Shown: in pieces, positions 15,673 through 23,587 of the stretch
How the letters are laid out: the number at the start of each line of letters is the position of its first letter
How positions within the stretch are numbered: the stretch's first letter is position 1
DNA from: CAG-390 sp045546615
GTDB lineage: Bacteria; Bacillota; Clostridia; Oscillospirales; CAG-272
Assembly (NCBI GenBank): GCA_045546615.1
Contig: JAZQDD010000057.1
Span: forward strand, 1 to 23,646
Reading direction: 5' to 3'
Length of the DNA: 23,646 bases
The notes under the pieces: model-generated
Told to the model about the DNA's origin: nothing
The model's input: only the letters and a program-made list of their open reading frames with translations
Database searches by the model: none
Made by a program: the position numbers and the translations under genes

Positions 15673-15690
15673 TTTGCCAATTTTGGCGAA
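15673..15690. promoter_or_regulatory. Palindrome upstream of the transketolase promoter
   Basis: TTTGCCAATTTTGGCGAA is an 18-base near-perfect palindrome (core GCCAA-TT-TTGGC) about 30 bases upstream of the transketolase -35 box and between the two divergent promoters. It could be an activator or repressor site. No binder is evident nearby. Confidence 0.35.
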
Positions 15691-15716
15691 TGTCGAAAAA
15701 CCAACGCCTTTTATGA

Positions 15717-15745
15717 TTGACATTGACGCAATTTTGTTATATAAT
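15717..15745 (+). promoter_or_regulatory. Sigma-A promoter of the transketolase genes
   Basis: TTGACA (15717-15722) and TATAAT (15740-15745) are 17 bases apart, a perfect consensus, 31 bases before the start codon. TTGAC occurs twice in tandem here (15717 and 15723). Confidence 0.88.
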
Positions 15746-15776
15746 AAAACCAATGTAAACATTTTCGGAGGTAAAA

Positions 15777-16604
15777 ATGGATAACGAAAAACTCCTTTCC
15801 CTCAAAGAGACCGCGCGCAAGGTGCGCCTCGGTATACTTGAGGGTGTTCACGCCGCTGCATCGGGACATCCCGGCGGCTCTCTTTCCATCGCTGAAATTA
15901 TCACCTATTTATATTTTGAGGAAATGAACGTAAACGCCGCCGAGCCAAAGTGGGCTGACCGCGACCGCCTCGTTCTTTCCAAGGGACATACCGCCCCCGC
16001 ACTCTACGCGGCGCTTGCTCTCAAAGGCTTTTTCCCCACCGATGCGCTCTCCACTCTCCGTCAGGCTGACTCCTTCCTTCAGGGACACCCCGATATGAAG
16101 GGAACTCCCGGTGTGGATATGTCCACGGGTTCTCTCGGTCTTGGCGTTTCCGCCGCTTGCGGAATGGCTCTCGCCGCCAAGATAGACGGCAAGGACTACC
16201 GCACCTACGCCATCGTCGGCGACGGTGAATCGCAGGAGGGACAGGTTTGGGAGGCTGCTATGTTTGCCGCCCACTATAATCTTGACAACCTCTGCTTTAT
16301 CCTTGACCTCAACGGTCTGCAGATAGACGGCAAGATAACCGAGGTCATGAACCCCACCCCCCACGATGAAAAGTTCGCGGCATTCGGATGGAACGTGATC
16401 CTTGCCGACGCTCACGATTTTGAGTCTCTTGAGAATGCCTTTGCCGCCGCACGCGCTTTCAAGGGCAAGCCCTCCGTTATCATCGCTCGCTCCGTCAAGG
16501 GCAAGGGCGTTTCGTTTATGGAGGATCAGGCAGGCTGGCACGGAACTGCCCCCAACGACGAGCAGTATGCCGCCGCCGTAGCAGAGATCAAATCCGCAAA
16601 CTGA
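15777..16604 (+). CDS. Transketolase, N-terminal (thiamine diphosphate-binding) subunit
   Basis: This 275-residue protein is the first half of a two-piece transketolase, which moves two-carbon units between sugar phosphates in the non-oxidative pentose phosphate pathway. Family histidines are His31 in SGHPGGSLS, His71 in SKGHTAP and His104 in QGHPDMKG. The cofactor motif starts at GDGESQEGQVWEAA (148-161) and ends at LDLNG (Asn179). It lacks the pyrimidine and C-terminal domains, which are encoded by the next gene 17 bases downstream; the two must assemble to be active. The ribosome site is CGGAGGT. Split transketolase is common in Clostridia and archaea. Confidence 0.95.
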   Translation: MDNEKLLSLKETARKVRLGILEGVHAAASGHPGGSLSIAEIITYLYFEEMNVNAAEPKWADRDRLVLSKGHTAPALYAALALKGFFPTDALSTLRQADSFLQGHPDMKGTPGVDMSTGSLGLGVSAACGMALAAKIDGKDYRTYAIVGDGESQEGQVWEAAMFAAHYNLDNLCFILDLNGLQIDGKITEVMNPTPHDEKFAAFGWNVILADAHDFESLENAFAAARAFKGKPSVIIARSVKGKGVSFMEDQAGWHGTAPNDEQYAAAVAEIKSAN

Positions 16605-16621
16605 GAAAGTGAGGCATAAAA

Positions 16622-17566
16622 ATGGCTGAAAAGATTGCAACAAGAGAAGCATACGGCAACGCGCTTGCCGAATTTGGCGATAAGTACGATTTCGTAGTGC
16701 TTGATGCCGACCTTGCCGCCGCCACCAAGACGGGCATATTTAAAAAGAAATTCCCCGAGCGCTTTTTCGACTGCGGAATTGCCGAGGGTAATATGATGAC
16801 GGTTGCCGCAGGTATCGCTACCACGGGCAAGACCGTATTCGCATCGACGTTCGCTATGTTTGCCGCAGGCAGAGCATTTGAGCAGGTGCGCAACTCTATC
16901 GCATACCCCCACCTTAACGTAAAGATCGGCGCAACTCACGCGGGCATCACCGTCGGTGAGGACGGTGCTACGCACCAGTGCCTTGAGGATATCGGCGTTA
17001 TGCGTACCATCCCCGGTATGGCTATCGTAAACCCCGCGGACGCAGTTGAGGCGCGTGCCGCCGTTGAATGGGCAATAAATTACAACGGCCCCGTTTATCT
17101 GCGCTTTGGCAGACTTGCAGTTCCCGTTATCTTTGACGGTGCTGATTATAAATTTGAATTTGGTAAGAACGTAAGACTGCGCGAGGGCAGTGACCTTACC
17201 ATAATGGCAAGCGGAACTACCGTTTCCATCGCTCTTGAGGCGGCTGAACTTCTCGCCGCAGAGGGCATAAGCGCCCGCGTAACCAACGTCCACACCATAA
17301 AGCCCCTTGACACCGCTGACATTCTCGCATCTGCCGCAGAGACGGGTGCTATCGTCACCGTTGAGGAACATAATATTATCGGCGGACTTGGCTCTGCCGT
17401 TGCGGAGACCGTATCTTCCGCACGCCCCGTACCCGTTGTACGCGTCGGCACCGAGGACGTTTTCGGCCGTTCGGGCAAGGTTCCCGCGCTGCTTGAGGCA
17501 TACGGACTCACCCCCAAGAACATCGCCGCAAAGGCAAAGGCTGCCCTTGCAATGAAAAACAACTGA
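16622..17566 (+). CDS. Transketolase, C-terminal subunit
   Basis: This 314-residue protein holds the pyrimidine-binding domain (about 1-170) and the C-terminal transketolase domain (about 185-310). The catalytic glutamate that activates thiamine diphosphate is Glu55 in DCGIAEGNMM. Also typical are ASTFAMFAAGRAFEQVRNSI and THAGITVGEDGATHQ, the latter lining the substrate channel. It pairs with the preceding gene. The start is preceded by GAGGC. A strong terminator 25 bases after the stop ends the operon. A DXS-like relative is unlikely because the gene pair and motifs fit split transketolase. Confidence 0.95.
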   Translation: MAEKIATREAYGNALAEFGDKYDFVVLDADLAAATKTGIFKKKFPERFFDCGIAEGNMMTVAAGIATTGKTVFASTFAMFAAGRAFEQVRNSIAYPHLNVKIGATHAGITVGEDGATHQCLEDIGVMRTIPGMAIVNPADAVEARAAVEWAINYNGPVYLRFGRLAVPVIFDGADYKFEFGKNVRLREGSDLTIMASGTTVSIALEAAELLAAEGISARVTNVHTIKPLDTADILASAAETGAIVTVEEHNIIGGLGSAVAETVSSARPVPVVRVGTEDVFGRSGKVPALLEAYGLTPKNIAAKAKAALAMKNN

Positions 17567-17590
17567 TAAAACAACCGAATACCATCTATT

Positions 17591-17623
17591 CTCTCCTTGC
17601 CGCTTGGCAGGGAGAGATTTTTT
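17591..17623 (+). terminator. Intrinsic terminator after the transketolase genes
   Basis: CTCTCCTTGCC (17591-17601) pairs with GGCAGGGAGAG (17606-17616) with one wobble across a GCTT loop, and is followed by ATTTTTT. From here to the next start at 17747 the sequence is T-rich. TTGACG at 17662-17667 could be a -35, but no good -10 follows at the right distance. Confidence 0.92.
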
Positions 17624-17746
17624 ATATTCCGCATTTATCTCGCGATTTGTTTTTCTTTTTTTTGACGGAAAATGCAGAATTTTTTTGGTTTTTTTCCGAC
17701 TATCTGCAAAGAATAAGAAAAAGAAGAACTTTTTTCGGAGGTAAAC

Positions 17747-19852
17747 TTGAAAAAAATCGTTTCACTCGGACTTGCGGCGCTCCTTGCCGCAAGCGCTCTG
17801 CCCGTTCTGTCCTCCTGCGGCGGCGGAGGGGGCGAGGGCTACACCTATAAAAGCTACACCGCAAGCCTTGCGACCAATTGGAATCCGCACACGTGGGAGA
17901 CTAACGCCGACTCAGAAATAGTCGGATATCTGACGTCCCCCCTCGTTGACGTTTCGATACTCGACTCGGAGAAAGGAATATATCAATGGGTATACGAGGC
18001 GGCGGAATCGGTAAGCGACGTTACCGCACAAAACACCGCCGACCTTACCAAATACGCCTGCACGCTGCGAAGCCAAAATGCAGATGAAATAAACGCGGGA
18101 TATGTTTTTGAGATAAAACTCAACAAAAACGCAAAATGGGAAAACGGCGAGAATATCACGACCGAGGACTATATAGAGTCAATGAAGCGATTGCTCGCAC
18201 CCGAAATGAAAAATTACCGCGCAAATCTCTACTGCTCGGGCGAGAGTGCGCTGGCGGGAGCTGAAGAATACTATAACGGCAGGAGCGATTTTTCATCCGT
18301 CGGTCTTTACGCCGCGGACGAATACACCCTGCGCTACGTTACCAAAAACTATATCTCTCTTGACTATTTCCTCTCCTCGTGCGGCTCAACGTGGCTCGTG
18401 TACACTCCCCTTTATGACAGCCTAAAGCAAACGTCGGGCGAGCTTGTCACCACGACCTACGGCACCTCCCCCGAAACAACCGTAAGCTTTGGCGTTTACC
18501 GACTCTCCTCCATGCAGGACCAAAAGCAGATGGTGCTTTTGCAAAATGAAAATTGGTACGGCTTTACCGAGGAGGACGGCAAGCTCGTTTCCTATACCCC
18601 ATTTGAGGTAGACGGCGAGAGAAAAAAACAGTACCAAACTCAGAAAATTGTCATTGACGTGCTTGACGCACCCTCGGCAAAGCAGGCATTTTTGCGCGGT
18701 GAGCTGTCCGTGTGGACACCGAGCGCGGACGAGCTTGGCACGTACGGCTACTCGGACAGGCTATACCGTTCGGACACGACCTACACCATGTCATTTTTCT
18801 TTAACACAAACGCCGATGCGCTTCGCGAAATGGACAGAAGCCGAGGAAACGAGAACAGCACGGTGCTGTCAAGCACCGCGTTCAGACGGGCGATGAGCCT
18901 TTGCATAGACCGCCGAGAGCTTGTCAGCGCAACTCCGGGCTACAAAAGCGCATACACCCTTATGAACTCGCTGTACTACTACGACGTTTTTGACGAGGAC
19001 AAGAGCGACGGCGTTTCGGGCTACGAAACAAATTACAGAAACAGCCCGGCGGCAATGGAGGCAGTTTGCCGCCTTTACGGTGTTGAATACGGTGAGGGCA
19101 AAAGATACACCACGCTCGAGCAGGCGTACGGCTCGATAACGGGATATAATCTTACCGAGGCAAAAAAGCTGATGAAAGAAGCCGCCGACGAGCTTGAACG
19201 CGGCGGGCTGTACAAAAAGGGGGACGAGGTGCGTGTGCGTGTGGCGTTCTCGGCGGGTGCGCTATCGTCCGATGACAACAAGCTGATAACTCTCCTAAAC
19301 AAATATCTCAACGCCGCCGCCGAGGGAAGCGGCTTTGGCACGATAACGCTCGAAGCCGTCGGAAACATCGAAAACCGCTACGCCGCAGTTCCCGCAGGGG
19401 AGTACGCTATCGGCTACGGCGCGTGGGGCGGCGCGGCGTTCTACCCCTTCCGCCATTTTGAGCTTTATATGGACCCTGACAAATATGCCGTAAACGAGGT
19501 AGCGTGCTATGACCCCGAAAAAGACGTGCTTACCCTCACCGTGGGCGGAAAGGACGTCAGCATGACGTGGCAGGAATGGTCACGCTCCATGCTCGGCAGC
19601 GGCAGATATGCATCCGCCCAGATATCCGAAAAGCTTGAAATATGCGCTCTCTTGGAGGAAGCCTTCCTCTCGACCTACTACCGCATTCCCCTTTACTCGA
19701 CCACGGAAGCCACACTGCTCTCCCACCAATGCGACTACTACACCGACGAATATAACATTATGTACGGCTTTGGCGGTATCCGCCTTATGACGTACCGCTA
19801 TAACGACGGCGAATGGGCAAGCACGGTTCGTGACGGCGTGGACTACAAATAA
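17747..19852 (+). CDS. Oligopeptide-type ABC transporter substrate-binding lipoprotein (SBP family 5)
   Basis: This 701-residue lipoprotein captures peptides or a similar solute outside the cell for the permeases encoded next. Residues 1-23 are a signal peptide (MKKIVSLGLAALLAASALPV) with lipobox LSSC and lipidated Cys24, followed by a glycine linker. The SBP_bac_5 mark is WENGENITTEDYIESMKRLL at about 125-145. Later stretches such as FRRAMSLCIDRREL are also typical. It starts with TTG, with CGGAGG five bases upstream; no ATG gives a signal peptide. The length is greater than usual (about 540). It heads a five-gene importer operon. The ligand is not readable from sequence. Confidence 0.93.
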   Translation: MKKIVSLGLAALLAASALPVLSSCGGGGGEGYTYKSYTASLATNWNPHTWETNADSEIVGYLTSPLVDVSILDSEKGIYQWVYEAAESVSDVTAQNTADLTKYACTLRSQNADEINAGYVFEIKLNKNAKWENGENITTEDYIESMKRLLAPEMKNYRANLYCSGESALAGAEEYYNGRSDFSSVGLYAADEYTLRYVTKNYISLDYFLSSCGSTWLVYTPLYDSLKQTSGELVTTTYGTSPETTVSFGVYRLSSMQDQKQMVLLQNENWYGFTEEDGKLVSYTPFEVDGERKKQYQTQKIVIDVLDAPSAKQAFLRGELSVWTPSADELGTYGYSDRLYRSDTTYTMSFFFNTNADALREMDRSRGNENSTVLSSTAFRRAMSLCIDRRELVSATPGYKSAYTLMNSLYYYDVFDEDKSDGVSGYETNYRNSPAAMEAVCRLYGVEYGEGKRYTTLEQAYGSITGYNLTEAKKLMKEAADELERGGLYKKGDEVRVRVAFSAGALSSDDNKLITLLNKYLNAAAEGSGFGTITLEAVGNIENRYAAVPAGEYAIGYGAWGGAAFYPFRHFELYMDPDKYAVNEVACYDPEKDVLTLTVGGKDVSMTWQEWSRSMLGSGRYASAQISEKLEICALLEEAFLSTYYRIPLYSTTEATLLSHQCDYYTDEYNIMYGFGGIRLMTYRYNDGEWASTVRDGVDYK

Positions 19853-19875
19853 TTTCTCAAAAGGAGGCATAGGCT

Positions 19876-20841
19876 TTGAGCAAAACGAGATATATACTGA
19901 AGCGTATCCTGCTTATGCTTCTCACGCTTTTTATAATCACCACAATATGCTTTATGCTTATTCGGCTTTTGCCGCGCGAACTGCCGACGGACAAGGCGCT
20001 TGCGGCTATTGTAGCCGAGCGCGAGGAAGCGCTCGGCTACAATAAACCTTTGCTGGTGCAATATTTTCTGTATCTGAAAAACGTTCTTACCCGCTTTGAC
20101 CTTGGCACGTCGTGGTATATCGCTCCGGGAACGGAAGTAACTAAGCTTTTGGCGGACAGATTGCTGCCGACGGTGTTGGTAAACGTCTACTCCCTTTTGC
20201 TCTCCGCGCCACTCGGCATTTTGCTCGGTGCTACGGCGGCTATATTCAGAAACCGTGCCGCCGACCACGCCGTGAGCGTTGGAGTAATGCTTTTTGTTTC
20301 CGTGCCAAGCTACGTTTACGCATTTTTGCTCCAATATATCTTTTACTTTAAGCTCGGGTGGTTTCCGCAGGTCCTATGCTCCCTTGCAGATGCGGGCGGC
20401 TCGTGGTTCTCCCCCAGAATGCTCCACAGCATGGTCCTTCCCGTGCTTGCACTGTCATTTGGAGAGATAGCCTCGCTATGCCGATACACGCGCGCAGAGC
20501 TTGGCGAAACACTGCGAAGCGACTATATGCTCCTCGCTCGCGCCAAGGGACTTTCAAATTACAGCGCAACTATGCGACACGCGCTGAAAAACGCAATGGT
20601 GCCGATACTCCCCATTATAGTCGCAGGCTTTGTAGGCGTGCTTGAGGGCTCTGTGATAATCGAGCAGATCTTTTCCATCCCCGGCGTCGGTCAGCTCTAC
20701 GTTAACTCTGTAAAACTGCTTGACTACGACGTTTTTATGGCTGACTCGATATTTTACACCTTTATCGGTCTTTGCGCGGGGATAGTTATCGACGTGGGAT
20801 ACGGTCTTATCGACCCACGCATACGGATCGGAGAAAGGTAA
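19876..20841 (+). CDS. Oligopeptide-type ABC transporter permease, OppB/DppB type
   Basis: This 321-residue inner-membrane permease has six helices and forms half of the import channel. The N-terminal helix (RYILKRILLMLLTLFIITTICFMLIR) and the EAA loop LARAKGLSNYSATMRHALKNA, which docks onto the ATPase, are clear. It also has the family's EQIFSIPGVGQLYVNSV near the end. It starts with TTG (19876), eight bases after AAGGAGG; the next ATG would remove the first helix. A perfect 15-bp inverted repeat sits inside the gene at residues about 45-56. It is 23 bases after the binding protein and one base before the second permease. Confidence 0.93.
   Translation: MSKTRYILKRILLMLLTLFIITTICFMLIRLLPRELPTDKALAAIVAEREEALGYNKPLLVQYFLYLKNVLTRFDLGTSWYIAPGTEVTKLLADRLLPTVLVNVYSLLLSAPLGILLGATAAIFRNRAADHAVSVGVMLFVSVPSYVYAFLLQYIFYFKLGWFPQVLCSLADAGGSWFSPRMLHSMVLPVLALSFGEIASLCRYTRAELGETLRSDYMLLARAKGLSNYSATMRHALKNAMVPILPIIVAGFVGVLEGSVIIEQIFSIPGVGQLYVNSVKLLDYDVFMADSIFYTFIGLCAGIVIDVGYGLIDPRIRIGER
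20008..20043 (+). repeat. Perfect 15-bp hairpin inside the first permease gene
   Basis: ATTGTAGCCGAGCGC (20008-20022) and GCGCTCGGCTACAAT (20029-20043) are exact reverse complements with a GAGGAA loop. It codes for part of an ordinary soluble loop (IVAEREEALGYN). It has no T run after it, so it is not a standard terminator. Confidence 0.85.
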
Positions 20842-20842
20842 A

Positions 20843-22330
20843 ATGAACTACTCAGACATTCCGCGCTCCTTATTCGTACAAGCGGAGCGCAAGGAAAACG
20901 GCGGCGAGCTTCCCGTAGGCAGGGGCGGCGGCTATTTTGCGGACGCAATGGGCAGATTCACAAAAAACCGTGCGGCGATAACGGCGGCGGTGTTGATTCT
21001 TTTTGTGGTGCTTTTCAGCCTTTTCGCTCCCGTTTTTTTAAAAGGCAACAGCCCCTCTGCGCTTGATGCCTACTACGCTAAAAAACCGCCGCGCTACACT
21101 CTCGGCGGCGGTAGTACAAAGCAGGACTATACAAAGCGCGGTATTATTGCCACGCTCGCCATAGGCGCGGGCGCATCTGCGCAAAACGGCGAGGTCGTAC
21201 CGTTTTCCGAAATAGACGAAAAATACAATCCCGTAAAAGGCGATATCCGCGAAAACGGCAACACCTACACAGCAAGAACAGACCCCTATCTTGAGGTCGG
21301 CTTTATCTATATGCAGATAGACGGCACGGAGCTTGACAAAATACGCGCTTTCGAGCGTGAAAGCGGCAGGAGCGTGCTGTACCCGCTGATTGCGCAAAAC
21401 GAGTTCTGTGCGGACTACTCAAATGCGAACTATTGGTATAAGACAGACCGACGGCTTGACCCGATCGACGGGCACGGTGAAAAAATTCCGTACTCGGACG
21501 CTATGACACTTTCGGAAAACTATATGCGAGACAAAGACGGCACGCCCGTTTACACCGTTTATTCGGGCGGCGGCGAGAACGCCGAATACAGAGTAAGAGT
21601 CCTTTATTACAATTATTATATCTACAAAAACGGATTTGAGCCAAGATATCTTCTCGGCACGGATGCACAGGGCTACGACCTTGCTCTGCGGCTTGCCGAC
21701 GGTATCCGCCTGTCTCTCGGGATAGCCCTTGGCGTTTCGGTGATAAATCTCCTGCTCGGCCCGGCATATGGCGCGATATCGGGCTACTACGGCGGAAGAA
21801 CGGACACCTTTATGCAAAGAATAACGGAAATCCTCTCGGGAATTCCCTTTATCGTGGTGGCAACGCTCTTTCAGATTCATCTTGCCAAACGGGTGGGCGC
21901 TGTCCCCGGCTTGCTTTTTGCCTTCGTACTGACGGGCTGGATATCCACGGCAGAGAGGGTGAGGGCGCAATTCTACCGCTTCAAAAATCAGGAATACGTC
22001 CTTGCCGCGCGCACTCTCGGCGCATCGGACGCGCGTATAATACTGCGCCACATTTTCCCAAACGCGCTCGGAACGCTGATAACTTCATCGGTGCTTATAA
22101 TACCGTCTGTCATATTCAGCGAGAGCATGCTGTCTTTTCTCGGTATCGTAAACCTCGGCGGTGCTGATGCGACCTCACTCGGCGCATTGTTGTCAGAAGC
22201 CTCGGGCATTTGGACGTCATATCCGCACCTGATGCTCTTTCCCGCGGCAGTCATCTCCATCCTTATGATATCCTTTAATCTTTTTGGAAACGGTCTGCGC
22301 GATGCCTTTGATCCATCGGCAGAGGACTGA
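20843..22330 (+). CDS. Oligopeptide-type ABC transporter permease, OppC/DppC type, with a large extra domain
   Basis: This 495-residue permease is the partner of the OppB-type protein. The N-terminal OppC region is normal up to helix 1 (residues about 42-66). The family's GTDxxGxD motif (GTDAQGYD), usually at about residue 75-80, appears only at 272. About 190 residues outside the membrane are therefore inserted; they are rich in Tyr, Asp and Gly and I do not recognise them. The EAA loop is LAARTLGASDARIILRHIFPNA. The usual arginine in GTDxxGRD is Tyr279. It starts one base after the previous stop and lies four bases before the ATPase gene. Confidence 0.92.
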   Translation: MNYSDIPRSLFVQAERKENGGELPVGRGGGYFADAMGRFTKNRAAITAAVLILFVVLFSLFAPVFLKGNSPSALDAYYAKKPPRYTLGGGSTKQDYTKRGIIATLAIGAGASAQNGEVVPFSEIDEKYNPVKGDIRENGNTYTARTDPYLEVGFIYMQIDGTELDKIRAFERESGRSVLYPLIAQNEFCADYSNANYWYKTDRRLDPIDGHGEKIPYSDAMTLSENYMRDKDGTPVYTVYSGGGENAEYRVRVLYYNYYIYKNGFEPRYLLGTDAQGYDLALRLADGIRLSLGIALGVSVINLLLGPAYGAISGYYGGRTDTFMQRITEILSGIPFIVVATLFQIHLAKRVGAVPGLLFAFVLTGWISTAERVRAQFYRFKNQEYVLAARTLGASDARIILRHIFPNALGTLITSSVLIIPSVIFSESMLSFLGIVNLGGADATSLGALLSEASGIWTSYPHLMLFPAAVISILMISFNLFGNGLRDAFDPSAED

Positions 22331-22333
22331 AAA

Positions 22334-23362
22334 ATGAATGAAAATATACTCCAAATAAACGACCTTGCCGTCTCCTTTTCTGTAAAAGGCGGCAGACTAA
22401 ATGCGCTCCGCGGCGTGAGCCTTTCACTGCGGTGCGGTGAAACGCTCGCGCTTGTAGGGGAATCAGGCTCGGGCAAGAGCGTGACCTCGCGAGCAATACT
22501 CGGCATACTGCCAAAAAACGCACGAGTGGACGGCGGAAGCATAAAATTTGACGGAAAAGAGCTGATCGGAGCGTCAGAGCGAGAGCTTTGCGCTCTGCGC
22601 GGACGGCAGATGGCAATGATATTTCAAGATCCAATGTCGGCACTCGATCCGATAGTGAAGATCGGGCGGCAGATAAGCGAGGTCATACGCCTTGACGGCA
22701 CTATCGGCGCGGCAGAAGCGCGCCGAAGAACCGTCGCGCTGATGGGAGAGGTGGGCATTCCCGACCCCGAGGCAAGATACGACCGCTATCCGTTTGAGTT
22801 TTCGGGCGGAATGCGCCAGCGCATAGTTATTGCCATAGCGCTTGCCGCCTCACCGCGCTTGCTTATATGCGACGAGCCGACCACAGCGCTTGACGTTTCG
22901 GTACAGGCGCGCCTGCTTGATTTGTTGCGCTCCCTGAAAAATGAACGCCATTTATCAATGCTTTTCATTTCCCACGACCTCGGCGTGGTGGCAAGCGTTG
23001 CGGACAGTATAGCTGTTATGTATGCGGGAAAAATACTCGAATACGGAACGAGCGAGGAGATCTTCTACACCCCCGCGCATCCATACACGCGTGCCCTGCT
23101 CGCGTCTGTCCCCGACCCCGACGGTGACGAACGTCCGCGCGCGATATCGGGCTCACCGCCCGATATGCGCCATCCGCCCGTGGGCGATCCGTTTGCCGCG
23201 CGAAACCCCGATGCTATGAAGATAGACTATGAGCTTCCACCGCCGTTTTTTCAGCTCTCGCCAACACATTTCGCGGCAAGCTGGACTCTGCACCCTTACG
23301 CTCCGCCCACCGAGATGCCCGACGTGCTTAAAAGAAGAATCGAAAAAAGGAGAAAGCAATGA
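22334..23362 (+). CDS. Oligopeptide-type ABC transporter ATPase, OppD/DppD type
   Basis: This 342-residue cytoplasmic ATPase powers the importer. It has Walker A GESGSGKS (42-49), Q-loop FQDPMSALDP, signature FSGGMRQR (156-163), Walker B LLICDEP and H-loop His214. The C-terminal oligopeptide region (about 245-342) follows. In most OppD proteins this tail has four cysteines (GCPFxxRCxxxxxxC and a later C); here they are Asp285, Asn291, Asp298 and Ser316, so the metal site is gone. It starts four bases after the permease and its stop overlaps the next start (ATGA). Confidence 0.95.
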   Translation: MNENILQINDLAVSFSVKGGRLNALRGVSLSLRCGETLALVGESGSGKSVTSRAILGILPKNARVDGGSIKFDGKELIGASERELCALRGRQMAMIFQDPMSALDPIVKIGRQISEVIRLDGTIGAAEARRRTVALMGEVGIPDPEARYDRYPFEFSGGMRQRIVIAIALAASPRLLICDEPTTALDVSVQARLLDLLRSLKNERHLSMLFISHDLGVVASVADSIAVMYAGKILEYGTSEEIFYTPAHPYTRALLASVPDPDGDERPRAISGSPPDMRHPPVGDPFAARNPDAMKIDYELPPPFFQLSPTHFAASWTLHPYAPPTEMPDVLKRRIEKRRKQ

Positions 23363-23587
23363 ACGAGCCACTCTTACGCATAAACGACCTTCGCCAAGGC
23401 TTCGGAAAGGGCAAAAAACGCTTTTACGCCGTGGACGGGGTAAGCCTTTCGATAAACGCGGGGGAGATATTCGGTCTTGTGGGCGAATCGGGATGCGGTA
23501 AAACCACACTCGGACGGAGCATTGTCGGTCTTTACAAGCCCGAGGGGGAGATATCCTTTGAAGGGCGGCGGCTGATGTCGGGGTGTA
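23359..23587 (+). CDS. Second ABC transporter ATPase, OppF/DppF type (partial)
   Basis: Only the first 76 codons are real: the open frame runs on to the window end, but from 23588 it reads adapter sequence. Visible are MNEPLLRINDLRQGFGKGKK, typical of OppF, and Walker A GESGCGKT (42-49) followed by TLGRSIVGLYKPEG. Its ATG overlaps the previous stop in ATGA, so it is translationally coupled. With OppD-type ATPase it would form the heterodimeric motor of the importer. Confidence 0.93.

Noticed and set aside
16526..17371. 281-residue minus-strand frame over the transketolase genes
   Set aside because: Antisense shadow of two clearly identified genes with promoter and terminator on the other strand.
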